Positions 43,267 through 53,999 are shown, counted from the stretch's first letter. The stretch is DNA of 64,000 bases from Turicimonas muris (GCF_002221595.1 NZ_NHMP01000001.1:1-64000); one strand, 5' to 3'. The notes: generated by a model not told the origin, from the letters alone. Made by a program: numbers and translations.

Positions 43267-43286
43267 CCGGAGCCGGGAGGCTCCGG
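43267..43286 (+). promoter_or_regulatory. hairpin between speF and potE
   Basis: Perfect 8-bp stem CCGGAGCC / GGCTCCGG with a GGGA loop and no U run. It probably protects or partitions the dicistronic mRNA rather than ending it. Confidence 0.6.
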
Positions 43287-43318
43287 GGATCAACTTACTT
43301 ATTCGGATAAAAAATATC

Positions 43319-44626
43319 ATGTCTGAAAATCGTGCAAAGATGTCCGTCACGCAGTTGACACTGCTTACTGCTATTAATATGATGGGCTCCGGTATTGTTA
43401 TGCTTCCTACAAAGTTGGCAGAAGTGGGAACTATCTCAATCCTCTCTTGGTTAATTACCGCTTTAGGTTCTTTGTGCTTGGCTTATGCATTTGCTAAGTG
43501 CGGTATGTTCAGTAAACGTCCAGGTATGGGCGGCTATACAGAATACGCATTCGGTAAGGCCGGTAACTTCATGGCAAACTACACTTACGGTGTATCTTTG
43601 CTGTTTGCTAATATCGCTATTGCTATTACATGTGTCGGTTATGGCGCTGAATTCTTGGAAATGGAACTAAGCCCGGTAGCCGTGTGTATTTCTACAATCG
43701 TTGTGCTTTGGCTTTGCACAGTAGCAAACTTTGCCGGTGCCTCTATTACCGGTAAATTCAGCTCGGTTGCTGTTTGGTGCGCCATCCTCCCGGTTCTTTG
43801 CTTGTCCGTTATCGGCTGGTTCTGGTTCAGCCCGACAATGTACATCGAAGCTTGGAACCCTCATAACGAACCGTTCTTTAGCGCTGTCGGTGCTTCGATT
43901 TCCATGACTTTGTGGGCCTTCCTTGGATTGGAAAGCGCTTGTGCAAACTCTGACGCCGTTGACAATCCTGAAAAGAATGTTCCAATCGCAGTATTGGCTG
44001 CTACGATTGGTGTGGCAATCATATACATTGTTTCCACCAACATCATCGCCGGTATTGTTCCTAACGCAGAACTCGTGAAATCTAATGCTCCGTTCGGTTT
44101 GACATTTACCATGATGTTCAACTCCACAATCGGTAAGATCGTCATGTTCATGCTGGTTCTGTCTTGTGCGGGTTCTACTCTTGGCTGGCAGTTCACAATT
44201 GCTAAAGTATTCCAGCAGTCTGCTGTTGACGGTTTCTTCCCGAAAGCCTTTGCTAAAGTTAACAAATGGGAAGCTCCGGTTCTCGGTATGCTGATTATTG
44301 TTGCAGTTCAAACAGGTTTCTGCTTCATGACAATCAGCCCTGAATTGTTCAAGCAGTTCAACAGACTCGTCGACCTTGCTGTTGTGACAAACATCATGCC
44401 TTACATCCTGTCTATGGCAGCTCTGCCGGTTATCATGAAGGCAGCTCATGTTGAAGTCACAAAAGCTAAAGTGTATGTCTTTATCGGTTTCGTAGGTGCG
44501 GTTTACAGTTTCTACGCTTTGTTCTCCACCGGCATCAACGAAGTTTTCTGGGGTTCTTTAGCTACATTCCTCGGTTGGACTCTCTGGGGCTTTATCGCAC
44601 CGAAGTTCAGTAAAAATGAAGCTTAA
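43319..44626 (+). CDS. potE: putrescine-ornithine antiporter
   Basis: A 435-residue APC-superfamily transporter with about 12 transmembrane helices. N-terminal MSVTQLTLLTAINMMGSGIVMLP is the basic amino-acid/polyamine antiporter signature, with the unwound helix GSGI. Paired with SpeF it imports ornithine and exports putrescine, consuming protons and generating membrane potential. It starts 65 bp after speF and ends before a terminator. Confidence 0.93.
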   Translation: MSENRAKMSVTQLTLLTAINMMGSGIVMLPTKLAEVGTISILSWLITALGSLCLAYAFAKCGMFSKRPGMGGYTEYAFGKAGNFMANYTYGVSLLFANIAIAITCVGYGAEFLEMELSPVAVCISTIVVLWLCTVANFAGASITGKFSSVAVWCAILPVLCLSVIGWFWFSPTMYIEAWNPHNEPFFSAVGASISMTLWAFLGLESACANSDAVDNPEKNVPIAVLAATIGVAIIYIVSTNIIAGIVPNAELVKSNAPFGLTFTMMFNSTIGKIVMFMLVLSCAGSTLGWQFTIAKVFQQSAVDGFFPKAFAKVNKWEAPVLGMLIIVAVQTGFCFMTISPELFKQFNRLVDLAVVTNIMPYILSMAALPVIMKAAHVEVTKAKVYVFIGFVGAVYSFYALFSTGINEVFWGSLATFLGWTLWGFIAPKFSKNEA

Positions 44627-44663
44627 TAAATCTAACATAGATAGCAATTCTCTAGGGTACGTG

Positions 44664-44688
44664 AAGGCCGCCGTAAGACGGTCTTTGT
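44664..44688 (+). terminator. terminator after potE
   Basis: Stem AAGGCCG / CGGTCTT (one G-U) around an 8-base loop followed by T-rich sequence. Confidence 0.65.
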
Positions 44689-44794
44689 GTCATTGCCTGT
44701 TTTGAAGTTGATTTCACTATAGAAATAAGAATGGTTGAGAAGGATGAGCCGTCTCAGTTGCGGGACATGACGACAGTGTCAACAAAATAAACTC

Positions 44795-44862
44795 AGAAGT
44801 TTTAAGCAAAAAAATTGGACCAAGAGAACTTGAAATTCCAGGCCCAACTTTTTAAAACTTCT
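44795..44862 (-). terminator. nested inverted repeat after the small secreted protein gene
   Basis: On the minus strand TTGGGCC pairs with GGTCCAA before seven T; outside it 11-bp arms AGAAGTTTTAA / TTAAAACTTCT pair perfectly. The inner hairpin is a good intrinsic terminator for 44871-45113. Confidence 0.75.
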
Positions 44863-44870
44863 ATGACAAA

Positions 44871-45113
44871 TTAATTTTTGGCGATAAGGCTCGGTTCTGT
44901 GAAGATTTTTCCCGTGTAATCGATCTTGACCAGAATGTGTTTATTTTCTATCTGGATCCCTTCAACTTTCACCTCTTTCTTGACGAATGCTGTCTTGACC
45001 GGTACAAACTTTCCTTTAGAAAGAGAGTCTGCGTCCCAGCGATGAACGAATTTAGCGTTTGCTGTACCAAAAACTAAAAGACCAGCGGCTAAGATCAAGA
45101 AAATTTTCTTCAT
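44871..45113 (-). CDS. small exported protein of unknown function
   Basis: An 80-residue protein with a clear signal peptide (MKKIFLILAAGLLVFGTANA). The mature part, about 60 residues, is rich in Lys and Val with a beta-strand pattern (VKVEGIQIENKHILVKIDYTGKIF). I chose ATG 45113, which has GGAGGGG upstream, over the longer frame from 45140. No family recognised. It is followed by a strong terminator and seems to be a single-gene unit. Confidence 0.7.
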   Translation of the reverse strand: MKKIFLILAAGLLVFGTANAKFVHRWDADSLSKGKFVPVKTAFVKKEVKVEGIQIENKHILVKIDYTGKIFTEPSLIAKN

Positions 45114-45471
45114 TTTTCCCCTCCTTGGTTCTGAAATCATCCTAACACGTCAATCGAAAGAGAGATATTAGGGTTAAGTCCCCAGTGAATTTTGCCGACG
45201 AGGGAATATTTCACAATTTTTTGTTTGCTAAATTCTTTTGGAACAAGGCGGGACGGGCGCCGCAGAAAATCGGTGAAGAGGAAAGAGACAAAATTAATGA
45301 CTTCAATATGTTGTGGAAAGAATAATACAGTCGAGTCCTTCTCTTGGATATTTTTCTCTAAAGCCATTACAGAAGCTCTGGGAATTGCCTTTCTCATCTC
45401 AAATTGAAAATCTATACTCTTTGGAATTGACTGCGAGTGATAGGATTATCCGAGTAGTTAGGAGAAGTTAG
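45114..45471. other. intergenic region between the small secreted protein and uvrB
   Basis: 358 bp. It contains an 86-codon minus-strand open frame (45137-45397) with no convincing ribosome binding site, listed under rejected items. The promoters of the two divergent genes must lie here. I see no LexA-type CTG-N10-CAG box in front of uvrB. Confidence 0.5.
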
Positions 45472-47517
45472 TTGACAAATATTATTCGTTATCCAAATTC
45501 CCCGTTTGAACTCCACCAACCTTTTGAGCCGGCAGGCGATCAACCTCAGGCAATTAAGGAATTAGTGGAAGGCGTAGAAGACGGACTTGCGGCACAGACC
45601 CTATTAGGCGTGACCGGCAGTGGTAAAACTTTTACCATGGCTAATGTAATTGCCAAAACAGGGCTGCCGACCCTTATCATGGCCCCGAATAAAACCTTGG
45701 CTGCACAGCTCTATTCGGAAATGAGAGATTTCTTCCCGAATAATGCTGTTGAATATTTCGTCAGCTACTACGATTACTATCAGCCGGAAGCCTACGTTCC
45801 CCAGCGCGACCTCTTTATTGAAAAAGATTCTTCAATTAACGAGCACATCGAACAGATGCGTTTGGCCGCTTCTAAGAGCGTGCTAGAAAGACGTGACGTC
45901 ATTATTGTGGCGACCGTCAGTGCAATTTACGGTATCGGAAAACCGGAGTCCTACACGGAAATGCGGCTTATCTTAAAGCGCGGACAAAGAATTGATCAGC
46001 GTGACTTGATTGCTCATTTGGTCAGAATCCAATATCAGAGAAATGATATGGATTTCATTCGAGGGACGTTCCGCGTCCGTGGCGACACTATCGATGTATT
46101 CCCGGCCGAGCATTCAGAATTGGCATTGAGAATTCAGCTCTTTGATGATGAAATTGAGGAAATGTATTTCTTTGATCCGCTGACAGGGAAGGTCAGACAT
46201 AAAGTGGATCGTTTCTCGATTTATCCGACTTCTAACTATGTGACCCCGCGTCATGACATTCTTCGGGCTATTGACACGATTAAGGAAGAACTTAAAGAAA
46301 GAGAAGCCACATTCCTGAGCGAAGGGAAACTGCTGGAAGCTCAGAGAATTAAAGAAAGAACACAGTTCGACCTTGAGATGCTAAATGAACTCGGTTTCTG
46401 TAAAGGCATCGAGAACTACAGCCGTCATTTATCGGGGGCGTTACCAGGAGAACCTCCTCCGACGTTAATTGATTATCTGCCAAAAGATGCCTTGATGTTC
46501 TTTGATGAATCTCATGTCTTGTTGGGTCAGATCGGAGGAATGTACCGAGGAGACGCATCAAGAAAAGACACTCTTGTTCAATACGGCTTCAGACTGCCGA
46601 GTGCTAGAGACAACCGTCCGCTTAAATTTGATGAGTTTGAACGGAAGATGAGAAGAGCAATTTTTGTTTCCGCTACCCCTTCCAAATATGAGGCTGAGCA
46701 TTCGTCCCAGATTGTTGAGCAAGTGGTTCGCCCGACAGGTTTGATCGATCCGGAAGTAGAAGTACGCCCGGCAGGGACTCAGGTGGATGATGTTTTAGCT
46801 GAAATCAAGGAGCGGGTACCCAAAGGACAAAGAGTATTAATAACGACACTTACAAAGAAAATGGCAGAAGATCTGACTGAGTTCTTGGAAGATAACGGAG
46901 TTAAGGTTCGTTACTTGCACTCTGATATTGATACGGTTGAAAGAGTGGAGATCATCCGTGATTTGCGTGCCGGCGTTTTCGATGTATTAGTGGGCATTAA
47001 CTTGCTTCGTGAAGGCTTGGATATTCCTGAGGTTGCTCTTGTGGCTATTTTGGATGCGGATAAAGAAGGATTCCTGCGCAGTGAGCGTTCTTTAATTCAA
47101 ACCATCGGCCGTGCAGCACGTAACGTAGAAGGAAAAGCTATTCTTTACGCCGATAAAATTACCGACTCCATGCGTTTGGCTATGGAAGAAACGGGAAGAA
47201 GACGCAAGAAACAAAGCGACTTCAATAAGGCTCACGGAATTACGCCGAAGAGCGTAAAGAAAGAAATTAAAGACATTATCGATGGAGTCTACAAAGATCT
47301 GGTTGATGATCCGGCTTCAAATCTTGTTGACGGGATGGACTGGGAAAGAATGGATCCCAAAGAGCTGGCCAGAGAGATCAAAAAACTGGAAAAAGAAATG
47401 TTCGAGTGTGCTAAGAATTTGGAATTTGAGAAGGCTGCTGCTATTCGCGACAAACTAAGCACCGTGAAAAAACAAGTTTTTGGTGCTGACGGCCACGACT
47501 CTGATGAAAAAATCTAA
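45472..47517 (+). CDS. uvrB: excinuclease ABC subunit B
   Basis: A 681-residue DNA-damage recognition helicase-like protein of nucleotide excision repair. Walker [14 protein letters not shown], beta-hairpin region [21 protein letters not shown], helicase motif QTIGRAARN, and the C-terminal UVR motif ([15 protein letters not shown]) that binds UvrC. Start is TTG 45472 with TAGGAG upstream; the encoded start is conserved (N-terminus matches other UvrB proteins ending in PFEL). Confidence 0.97.
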   Translation: MTNIIRYPNSPFELHQPFEPAGDQPQAIKELVEGVEDGLAAQTLLGVTGSGKTFTMANVIAKTGLPTLIMAPNKTLAAQLYSEMRDFFPNNAVEYFVSYYDYYQPEAYVPQRDLFIEKDSSINEHIEQMRLAASKSVLERRDVIIVATVSAIYGIGKPESYTEMRLILKRGQRIDQRDLIAHLVRIQYQRNDMDFIRGTFRVRGDTIDVFPAEHSELALRIQLFDDEIEEMYFFDPLTGKVRHKVDRFSIYPTSNYVTPRHDILRAIDTIKEELKEREATFLSEGKLLEAQRIKERTQFDLEMLNELGFCKGIENYSRHLSGALPGEPPPTLIDYLPKDALMFFDESHVLLGQIGGMYRGDASRKDTLVQYGFRLPSARDNRPLKFDEFERKMRRAIFVSATPSKYEAEHSSQIVEQVVRPTGLIDPEVEVRPAGTQVDDVLAEIKERVPKGQRVLITTLTKKMAEDLTEFLEDNGVKVRYLHSDIDTVERVEIIRDLRAGVFDVLVGINLLREGLDIPEVALVAILDADKEGFLRSERSLIQTIGRAARNVEGKAILYADKITDSMRLAMEETGRRRKKQSDFNKAHGITPKSVKKEIKDIIDGVYKDLVDDPASNLVDGMDWERMDPKELAREIKKLEKEMFECAKNLEFEKAAAIRDKLSTVKKQVFGADGHDSDEKI

Positions 47518-47696
47518 AAAATTTCGTCACAAAAGAGCGCAAGATAGGAAAATACATACTTTTATTTTTCAATAATTTTGCTTACTATATATCAGTCTTA
47601 AAAGAGGCATTGTCCCTTTTAAGAGCGATTTCTGTGCCTGTTTTAACGTAACTGGTTGGATTTGAAGAAAAAAATTAAAAATTGGCGTAATTAATT

Positions 47697-48194
47697 ATGG
47701 TTAAAGTTTTATTTGTCTGTATGGGAAATATTTGCCGTTCCCCTACTGCTGAAGCGGTTTTTGAAAAAATGGTCCGTGAAGCTGGCTTGAGCGATCGTGT
47801 TATCGTTGATTCTGCCGGTACTCATGGCTATCACGTCGGAGAGGCTCCGGACGTTCGTGCTCAAATCGCAGGAAGGAAGCGCGGATATGATCTTTCCAAC
47901 CTTAAAGCCAGACAAATAACTGTAGATGATTTCCGCGAATGCGACTTCATTTTGGCTATGGACTGGGAAAATCTTACTGCAATGCAGCAGATTTGCCCTC
48001 CTATGTACAAGCACAAATTGGCTCTCTTGATGCGTTATGCGAGCGAAAACGACACGGCTGTTGTTCCTGATCCGTACTATGGCGGCAATGAAGGCTTCAA
48101 CACAGTGTTGGATTATTGCGAAGATGCGTGTGAAGGTCTGCTTGATGTTGTCAAGAAGAGAGCTTCTATGTATACGCCTTCGAGAAACTTCTAA
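47697..48194 (+). CDS. low-molecular-weight protein tyrosine phosphatase
   Basis: A 165-residue phosphatase. The P-loop CMGNICRS (Cys-x5-Arg) near residue 8 binds phosphate and carries the nucleophile Cys; the general acid is in VPDPYYGG. It removes phosphate from tyrosine of proteins or from small molecules. No tyrosine-kinase or capsule genes are nearby. The 179-bp gap before it shows a CTTAAAAG / CTTTTAAG hairpin near 47600-47630 and no clear Shine-Dalgarno. Confidence 0.92.
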   Translation: MVKVLFVCMGNICRSPTAEAVFEKMVREAGLSDRVIVDSAGTHGYHVGEAPDVRAQIAGRKRGYDLSNLKARQITVDDFRECDFILAMDWENLTAMQQICPPMYKHKLALLMRYASENDTAVVPDPYYGGNEGFNTVLDYCEDACEGLLDVVKKRASMYTPSRNF

Positions 48195-48209
48195 AATTAC
48201 GCGCTTACT

Positions 48210-48233
48210 AAAGGACCGAATAGGTCCTTTTTT
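48210..48233 (+). terminator. intrinsic terminator after the phosphatase gene
   Basis: Stem AAAGGACC / GGTCCTTT with a 5-base loop and a T run. Confidence 0.9.
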
Positions 48234-48282
48234 AGTATCTGGGATTTATCTAGAGAAATCCTTCACCCAACAGCTTGCTTGC

Positions 48283-48556
48283 TCAAAACTTTTCCGGCAG
48301 TGACTTCCTTTTCACATTAATTACTTCTTCAACGGCATCATCTTTTTGAATGAGAAAATCGTTCCCCAAATGAGCGGCCTCTATTTCATTGCCTTTTTGG
48401 ACTCAAAATAGTTTCGTTTATTTAACAAACACTTGTAAAGATTCTCGGCAGTCTTACTTTTCTGCTTAATAAAAAATCGCGCAAAGATCTCGGGCTCAGG
48501 ATGAAAAACAACATTTCCGACAGTTGCACTCGGAAATTGATGAGAGTATATTCCCG
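48283..48556 (-). pseudogene. decayed gene remnant upstream of iscR (unknown family)
   Basis: On the minus strand a protein-like reading exists in two adjoining frames. The first (from about 48556) includes TVGNVVFHPEPEIFARFFI and AENLYKCLLNKRNYFESKK; after an A-rich run it continues in another frame as GNEIEAAHLGNDFLIQKDD and AVEEVINVKRKSLPEKF then stop at 48283-48285. A single-base slip in the A run (TCCAAAAAGG) would join them into about 85 residues. There is no start codon and the 5' end is lost against the iscR promoter. I cannot assign a family. The reading is by hand and might be coincidental. Confidence 0.4.
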
Positions 48557-48574
48557 ACTAAATTAATCGGAATA
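48550..48574 (+). promoter_or_regulatory. IscR type 1 binding site over the iscR promoter
   Basis: Centred on GACTAAATTAATC (48556-48568), with CC before and GG after, it fits the E. coli type 1 IscR consensus at most positions. It overlaps a plausible -10 (TAAATT) 17 bp from TTGATG (48537-48542). IscR with a [2Fe-2S] cluster would repress its own operon here. Confidence 0.6.
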
Positions 48575-48579
48575 GGATA

Positions 48580-49053
48580 ATGAAGCTTACTACTAAAGGA
48601 AGATTTGCTGTCACTGCGATGCTTGATATTGCGCTTCAAGCCCCGCAGGAGCATGTCACTATAGCGGAAATAAGTGCTAGAAGACACTTGTCTCCGTCCT
48701 ATCTCGAACAGCTTTTCGGAAAACTGAGAAAGGCAGGTTTGGTCGAAGGCAACCGCGGTCCGAAAGGTGGCTACCGCTTAGCTAAATCTTCCGATCAGAT
48801 TCGAGTTGACGAGATCCTTGATGCGGTCGATTCAACCCTGAAGACTTCCGAATGTACAAAGTCCCGAGCCGGCTGTGACGGTCAGGGAGAATGTATCACC
48901 TTTGATTTATGGGACAGCCTCAATGAAGAAATGCGAAAGTTTCTTCATGACATTTCTCTTAAAGATCTTGCGGAAAAGAAGCTGCTTAAGGATCAAGGTA
49001 TTCAACAAGTAAAGATTGTTAAACCTTCAAAATCTAATTGCTCTAAAAAATAA
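48580..49053 (+). CDS. iscR: Fe-S cluster regulator IscR
   Basis: A 157-residue Rrf2-family repressor. The winged helix is at 1-80 (LTTKGRFAVTAMLDIAL, LSPSYLEQLFGKLRKAGLV, RGPKGGYRLA), followed by three Cys in SECTKSRAGCDGQGEC that ligate the [2Fe-2S] cluster. ATG 48580 follows AGGA. First gene of a complete iscRSUA-hscBA-fdx-iscX operon. Confidence 0.96.
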   Translation: MKLTTKGRFAVTAMLDIALQAPQEHVTIAEISARRHLSPSYLEQLFGKLRKAGLVEGNRGPKGGYRLAKSSDQIRVDEILDAVDSTLKTSECTKSRAGCDGQGECITFDLWDSLNEEMRKFLHDISLKDLAEKKLLKDQGIQQVKIVKPSKSNCSKK

Positions 49054-49065
49054 ATGGAGTCCATA

Positions 49066-50274
49066 ATGAAATTCCCTATCTATCTTGACTACTCTGCAAC
49101 AACTCCAACTGACCCAAGAGTTGTAGAGAAGATGATTCCGTATCTGAATGAACATTTCGGTAATGCGGCTAGCACAAGCCATCCTTATGGTTGGGATGCA
49201 AAGGAAGCCGTTGAAAACGCCCGTGCGGAAGTTGCAAAATTGATCAACGCCGATCCGAAAGAAATCGTTTGGACCAGCGGTGCAACAGAAAGCGATAACT
49301 TGGCTATCAAAGGTGCAGCCAGATTTCACAAGGATAAGGGCAAACATTTAATCACAGTCAAGACAGAACACAAGGCAGTTCTTGACTCCATGAGAGAGCT
49401 TGAAAGAGAAGGTTTTGAAGTTACTTACTTAGGCGTTGGAAAAGACGGTTTAATCGACCTCGACGAGCTCGCTAAAGCAATGCGTCCTGACACAACATTG
49501 GTTTCCGTTATGGCTGTCAACAACGAAATCGGTGTTGTCCAAGATATCGAAAAGATCGGTGAAATGTGTCGTGAAAGAGGCATCCTCTTCCACTGCGATG
49601 CTACGCAAGCAGCCGGTAAGATTCCTCTGGATATGGAAAAACTCAAAATCGATTTGATGAGCTTGTCCGCTCATAAAGTCTACGGTCCAAAGGGCATGGG
49701 AGCTCTTTACGTTCGCCGCAAACCTCGCGCCAGAATCGAAGCTATTATTCACGGCGGTGGCCATGAAAGAGGTATGAGAAGCGGTACGCTTGCTACGCAC
49801 CAGATCGTCGGAATGGGTGAAGCTTATCGTCTGGCCCGTCTTGAATTAGAGCAGGAGGCCGAAAGAGAAAGAAAACTCCGCGACAAGCTCCTCAAAGGCC
49901 TCTCTGAAATTGAAGCCGTTCATGTAAACGGCAGCATGGAACATCGTGCCCCGTTCAATTTGAATATGAGTTTTGAGTTTGTTGAAGGTGAAGCTTTGAT
50001 GGCCCGCTGCAAAGATGTTGCCGTTTCTTCCGGTTCCGCATGTACATCCGCCAGCTTGGAACCTTCTTATGTTCTGAAAGCCTTAGGAATCGATGATGAG
50101 TTGGCTCACAGCTCTATCCGTTTTTCTATCGGCAGATTTACAACCGAAGAAGAAATCGACTACACCATCAAGCTCTTTAAAGAAAATGTAGCAGCATTAA
50201 GAGAGCTCTCTCCGTTGTGGGAAATGCACAAAGAAGGTACAGATCTCAAGTCTGTCGAGTGGAAAGAACATTAA
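49066..50274 (+). CDS. iscS: cysteine desulfurase IscS
   Basis: A 402-residue PLP enzyme that takes sulfur from cysteine for Fe-S clusters and tRNA thiolation. [19 protein letters not shown] start, the PLP Lys in [16 protein letters not shown] and the sulfur-carrying Cys in [17 protein letters not shown] are visible. I chose ATG 49066, which has GGAGT upstream, over the in-frame ATG 49054 overlapping the iscR stop region. Confidence 0.97.
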   Translation: MKFPIYLDYSATTPTDPRVVEKMIPYLNEHFGNAASTSHPYGWDAKEAVENARAEVAKLINADPKEIVWTSGATESDNLAIKGAARFHKDKGKHLITVKTEHKAVLDSMRELEREGFEVTYLGVGKDGLIDLDELAKAMRPDTTLVSVMAVNNEIGVVQDIEKIGEMCRERGILFHCDATQAAGKIPLDMEKLKIDLMSLSAHKVYGPKGMGALYVRRKPRARIEAIIHGGGHERGMRSGTLATHQIVGMGEAYRLARLELEQEAERERKLRDKLLKGLSEIEAVHVNGSMEHRAPFNLNMSFEFVEGEALMARCKDVAVSSGSACTSASLEPSYVLKALGIDDELAHSSIRFSIGRFTTEEEIDYTIKLFKENVAALRELSPLWEMHKEGTDLKSVEWKEH

Positions 50275-50289
50275 TAAGGAATTGACGTA

Positions 50290-50685
50290 ATGCAATACAG
50301 CGAAAAAGTAATGGACCATTTCAACCATCCGAGAAATGTCGGACGTTTGGATAAGAATGATCCTAATGTCGGAACAGGAACACGTGGCGCACCTGCTTGC
50401 GGCGATGTGCTTAGCCTCCAGATTAAAGTCAATGACCAAGGCGTTATCGAAGACGCTAAGTTCAAAACTTACGGCTGCACTAGCGCTATCGCTTCCTCTT
50501 CTCTGGTCACCGAATTGATCAAAGGTAAGACTCTTGAAGAAGCCCAACAGCTCAAAAATACAGCTATTGCTGAAGAGTTGGAACTTCCTCCTGTCAAAAT
50601 CCACTGCTCAATTCTTGCAGAGGATGCAATTAAGGCAGCCGTAGAAGATTACCGTCATAAACAAGAACAATTAGGAAAGAAATAA
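50290..50685 (+). CDS. iscU: Fe-S cluster scaffold IscU
   Basis: A 131-residue scaffold. The three cluster Cys lie in [17 protein letters not shown] and IHCSILAE, and the HscA-binding LPPVK motif is present (ELPPVKIHC). It receives sulfur from IscS and passes clusters on with HscA/HscB. Its stop overlaps the iscA start by one base. Confidence 0.97.
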   Translation: MQYSEKVMDHFNHPRNVGRLDKNDPNVGTGTRGAPACGDVLSLQIKVNDQGVIEDAKFKTYGCTSAIASSSLVTELIKGKTLEEAQQLKNTAIAEELELPPVKIHCSILAEDAIKAAVEDYRHKQEQLGKK

Positions 50686-51008
50686 TGGCAGTTACCTTGA
50701 CTGAAAAAGCCGCTGAACACGTTCAGAAGTTCTTGACAAAGCGCGGCAAGGGCATTGGGATTCGCGTCGGCGTGAAGACCAGCGGATGCTCCGGCATGGC
50801 TTACGCTCTTGAATTTGCTGATGCAGCAGAGCCTGAAGACAATGTTTTCGAGTCTTACGGAATCAAGGTCATTGTCGATCCAAAGAGCCTTGTATACATT
50901 GACGGTACAGACATCGATTTCGTGAAAGAGGGGCTGAACTCCGGATTTAAGTTCACCAATCCGAACGAGAAAGAAAGCTGCGGCTGCGGCAAATCCTTTC
51001 ACGTTTAA
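50685..51008 (+). CDS. iscA: A-type Fe-S carrier IscA
   Basis: A 107-residue protein with the A-type Cys pattern: one Cys in [12 protein letters not shown] and two in ESCGCGKSF. It carries or inserts clusters or iron. Confidence 0.96.
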   Translation: MAVTLTEKAAEHVQKFLTKRGKGIGIRVGVKTSGCSGMAYALEFADAAEPEDNVFESYGIKVIVDPKSLVYIDGTDIDFVKEGLNSGFKFTNPNEKESCGCGKSFHV

Positions 51009-51028
51009 TTCAGTTTAGGAGAGATGAG

Positions 51029-51529
51029 TTGACTGCTTTTAATGCCTTTCAAATTTTTAATATGCCCGTGAGCTTCAAGATTGATGAAGCTGAACTCGGA
51101 CAAAAATACTTCCAGATTCAGAAAATGGTGCATCCGGATAGGTTTGCATCCGCCTCTGAAGCTGAAAAGAGAAATGCTCAGCAGTGGTCAACTCGTTTGA
51201 ACGATGCCTACTCCGTTCTGAAAGACCCCATCCAAAGGGCCAAGCTTGTTTGTGCGCTTTTGGGATCTCCGGTGGATGAAGAATCCAGCGGCTCAATTAA
51301 TGAAGAGTTTTTAATGGATCAGCTGATTCGCCGCGAAGAAATCTCAACAGCTAAAGAAGCAAATGATGAGACCCGGCTGAAGAAGCTAAAAGAAGAAATC
51401 TCCGGGGAAAAAGAAGACTTGCTAAAAAAAGTCGAACATTCTTTGGACGAGGATAAAGATCCAAAAACTGCCAGTGAGAACATTAAAAAAATAATGTTCC
51501 TCGCAAGGCAATTAGAAGATTTGAAATAA
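51029..51529 (+). CDS. hscB: J-domain co-chaperone HscB
   Basis: A 166-residue protein with an N-terminal J domain (HPD in [11 protein letters not shown]) and a C-terminal three-helix domain that holds IscU. The start is TTG 51029 after TAGGAG; no usable in-frame ATG lies nearer the conserved N-terminus. It stimulates the HscA ATPase. Confidence 0.94.
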   Translation: MTAFNAFQIFNMPVSFKIDEAELGQKYFQIQKMVHPDRFASASEAEKRNAQQWSTRLNDAYSVLKDPIQRAKLVCALLGSPVDEESSGSINEEFLMDQLIRREEISTAKEANDETRLKKLKEEISGEKEDLLKKVEHSLDEDKDPKTASENIKKIMFLARQLEDLK

Positions 51530-51533
51530 CTTT

Positions 51534-53396
51534 ATGTCTTTATTGCAAATTTCCGAACCCGGTATGTCAACCGCTCCCCATGAGGAGCGGTTAGCCGTAG
51601 GTATAGACCTAGGAACTACCAATTCCTTAGTGGCGACCGTGCGTAATGGCTCACCGGAAGTACTTGTTGATGAAAAAGGAGAAAAGCTTCTTCCTTCCGT
51701 TGTTAGATATCTTGAAAACGGAGAGGTGGAAGTCGGTGAAGAAGCCAGACTGAAATCTTCGGAAGATCCTCTCAATACAATTTCCAGTGTTAAGCGACTA
51801 ATGGGCAGAAGTGCTGACGAAGTCAGACAAGAGGGCTCTTACATCTCCTATGATTTAACAGATGGCGAAGGAATGCTTAGACTTCGCACGGTAAACGGGG
51901 AAAAATCTCCGGTTGAAGTTTCTGCAGAAATCCTTAAAAAGCTTAAATCACGGTCTGAAGAAGCGTTAGGCGGTGAACTTGTCGGTGCTGTCGTAACAGT
52001 TCCGGCTTATTTCGATGATGCTCAAAGACAAGCAACCAAAGATGCCGCCAAATTGGCAGGATTAAACGTACTGCGTTTGTTAGGCGAGCCAACCGCTGCC
52101 GCATTAGCTTACGGGCTTGATAAAGGAGCCGAAGGTCTTTATATCGTGTTCGACTTGGGAGGCGGTACTTTTGACGTCTCTATTCTGCGCTTGTCCAAGG
52201 GAGTGTTTGAAGTTCTTGCCACCGGCGGCAATAGCCAGTTAGGCGGCGATGATTTCGACCAAAGATTGTATTGCTGGATTTTAGAGCAGGCAGGATTGTC
52301 CTTCCTCAATAAATCCGATTCTCGTCTTCTCTTGGGAAAAGCCAAACAAGCTAAAGAACATTTGACTACTCACGAAAGGGCAGTTATTCACGCAACTTTG
52401 AGCGACGGAAAGATTGTTAATCTGACTATTTCCAGAGAGGCTTTTGCCGCTATCACCGCTCATCTTGTTAATAAATGCATTGAAACGACAAAAAACACTC
52501 TTAAAGATGCAGGCTTGAAACGCAGCGAAATCAAAGGGGTTGTTTTAGTCGGCGGTTCAACCCGTATGCCGAATGTTCGTGAAGCGGTAGAAAACTATTT
52601 TGATCAGCCGCCTTTAACCGATATCGATCCGGATGAAGTGGTTGCGGTTGGAGCTGCTATGCAGGCCAACTTGCTTGCCGGCAATCAATCCGGTGAAGAT
52701 TGGCTTTTGCTAGACGTCACTCCGCTATCTCTCGGCATCGAAACTATGGGCGGTCTAGTAGAAAAAGTCATTCCAAGAAATACGGCAATTCCAGTTGCCA
52801 TGGCGCAAGATTTCACAACTTTTAAGGACGGTCAGACAGCAATGTCTTTCCACGTCGTTCAAGGCGAAAGGGACATGGTCGAAGATTGCCGTTCTTTGGC
52901 AAAATTCTCGCTTAGAGGAATTCCTCCGATGGTTGCCGGAGCTGCAAGAATCCGCGTTACCTTCCAGGTGGATGCCGACGGTCTTCTTTCAGTTTCAGCA
53001 AGAGAAAACACCACGGGAGCAGAAGCGTCCGTTTCCGTTAAGCCGTCCTATGGTTTGAGCGAAGATGAAATCACCAGAATGCTTAAAGATTCCCATGGTC
53101 ATGCTGAAGAAGACATGAAACTGAGAGAGCTGCGTGAGCAGAAAGTTGAAGCAGCCCGCTTGCTTGAATCTACAGAGTCCGCTTTAAAGACTGATGCCGA
53201 CTTGCTTAATGCTGAGGAACGTTCTCAAATCGACGCTTTAATTGAGGATCTTGTTCGTGTTAAGGAGCAAGATGACACTGAGGCGATTAAGAAAGCAATC
53301 AATGCCCTTTCTAAAGGGACTGAAGATTTCGCTGCCCGCAGAATGAATCGAACAATCCTTGCAGCTTTGCAGGGTAAGTCTGTTTACGAGGTATAA
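51534..53396 (+). CDS. hscA: Hsp70-type chaperone HscA
   Basis: A 620-residue Hsp70 specialised for Fe-S cluster transfer from IscU. ATP-binding motifs [30 protein letters not shown] and [17 protein letters not shown]; the substrate domain follows from about 395. Five bp after hscB. Confidence 0.97.
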   Translation: MSLLQISEPGMSTAPHEERLAVGIDLGTTNSLVATVRNGSPEVLVDEKGEKLLPSVVRYLENGEVEVGEEARLKSSEDPLNTISSVKRLMGRSADEVRQEGSYISYDLTDGEGMLRLRTVNGEKSPVEVSAEILKKLKSRSEEALGGELVGAVVTVPAYFDDAQRQATKDAAKLAGLNVLRLLGEPTAAALAYGLDKGAEGLYIVFDLGGGTFDVSILRLSKGVFEVLATGGNSQLGGDDFDQRLYCWILEQAGLSFLNKSDSRLLLGKAKQAKEHLTTHERAVIHATLSDGKIVNLTISREAFAAITAHLVNKCIETTKNTLKDAGLKRSEIKGVVLVGGSTRMPNVREAVENYFDQPPLTDIDPDEVVAVGAAMQANLLAGNQSGEDWLLLDVTPLSLGIETMGGLVEKVIPRNTAIPVAMAQDFTTFKDGQTAMSFHVVQGERDMVEDCRSLAKFSLRGIPPMVAGAARIRVTFQVDADGLLSVSARENTTGAEASVSVKPSYGLSEDEITRMLKDSHGHAEEDMKLRELREQKVEAARLLESTESALKTDADLLNAEERSQIDALIEDLVRVKEQDDTEAIKKAINALSKGTEDFAARRMNRTILAALQGKSVYEV

Positions 53397-53398
53397 AG

Positions 53399-53737
53399 AT
53401 GCCAAAAATTACAGTTCTCCCCCATGAAACTATTTGCCCTAACGGCAAGGAATTTGAAGTACCGGCAGGTACTAACTTAGCTCGTGCTTTATTGGACAAC
53501 GGCGTTCCAATTGAACACGCCTGCGAATTGTCTTGTGCATGTACAACTTGCCACTGTTATATCGACAAAGGATTCGATACCCTTGCTTCGGCTGAGGACG
53601 ATGAGGAAGACTTGCTTGATCAGGCCTGGGGATTGAAGTCTAATTCAAGACTGTCTTGCCAAACTACAGTTGGTGATGAAGACATTACCGTGGAGATTCC
53701 TAAGTATTCTAGAAACCACGCTAGGGAAGCTTTTTAA
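53399..53737 (+). CDS. fdx: [2Fe-2S] ferredoxin of the isc system
   Basis: A 112-residue adrenodoxin-type ferredoxin. The cluster Cys are in [14 protein letters not shown] and RLSCQTTVG. It supplies electrons during cluster assembly. Confidence 0.96.
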   Translation: MPKITVLPHETICPNGKEFEVPAGTNLARALLDNGVPIEHACELSCACTTCHCYIDKGFDTLASAEDDEEDLLDQAWGLKSNSRLSCQTTVGDEDITVEIPKYSRNHAREAF

Positions 53738-53739
53738 AT

Positions 53740-53934
53740 ATGAAGTGGTCTGATACAAGAGATATTGCTATTGCTTTAGCGGATGAGTATCCCGATCAGG
53801 ATCCATTGAAGCTTGGTTTTCCGCAGATGCATCAGATGATCTGTGAACTTGACGGGTTTGAAGATGATCCTGAGGCCAGTAATGAAAAGATCCTTGAAGC
53901 GATCTTAATGGCGTGGCTTGATGAAGTTGAGTAA
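53740..53934 (+). CDS. iscX: IscX/YfhJ
   Basis: A 64-residue acidic protein ([22 protein letters not shown]) that binds IscS and tunes its activity or supplies iron. Last gene of the operon, followed by a terminator. Confidence 0.94.
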   Translation: MKWSDTRDIAIALADEYPDQDPLKLGFPQMHQMICELDGFEDDPEASNEKILEAILMAWLDEVE

Positions 53935-53977
53935 TTCAAGCAGTTAGGGAAGTACCTGGACTTTCCGAGATAAACAA

Positions 53978-53999
53978 AAGCGGCCGCAAGGCCGTTTTT
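53978..53999 (+). terminator. intrinsic terminator of the isc operon
   Basis: Stem CGGCC / GGCCG with a GCAA loop, then TTTTT. Confidence 0.85.

Noticed and set aside
43667-44449. 260-residue minus-strand ORF over potE
   Set aside because: Antisense shadow rich in His, Arg and Asn typical of reversed membrane-protein codons.
45137-45397. 86-codon minus-strand ORF between the small secreted protein gene and uvrB
   Set aside because: The composition is somewhat protein-like (LVPKEFSKQKIVKYSLVGK), but there is no clear ribosome binding site, no recognised family, and it would occupy the only promoter space of uvrB. Left out pending homology evidence.
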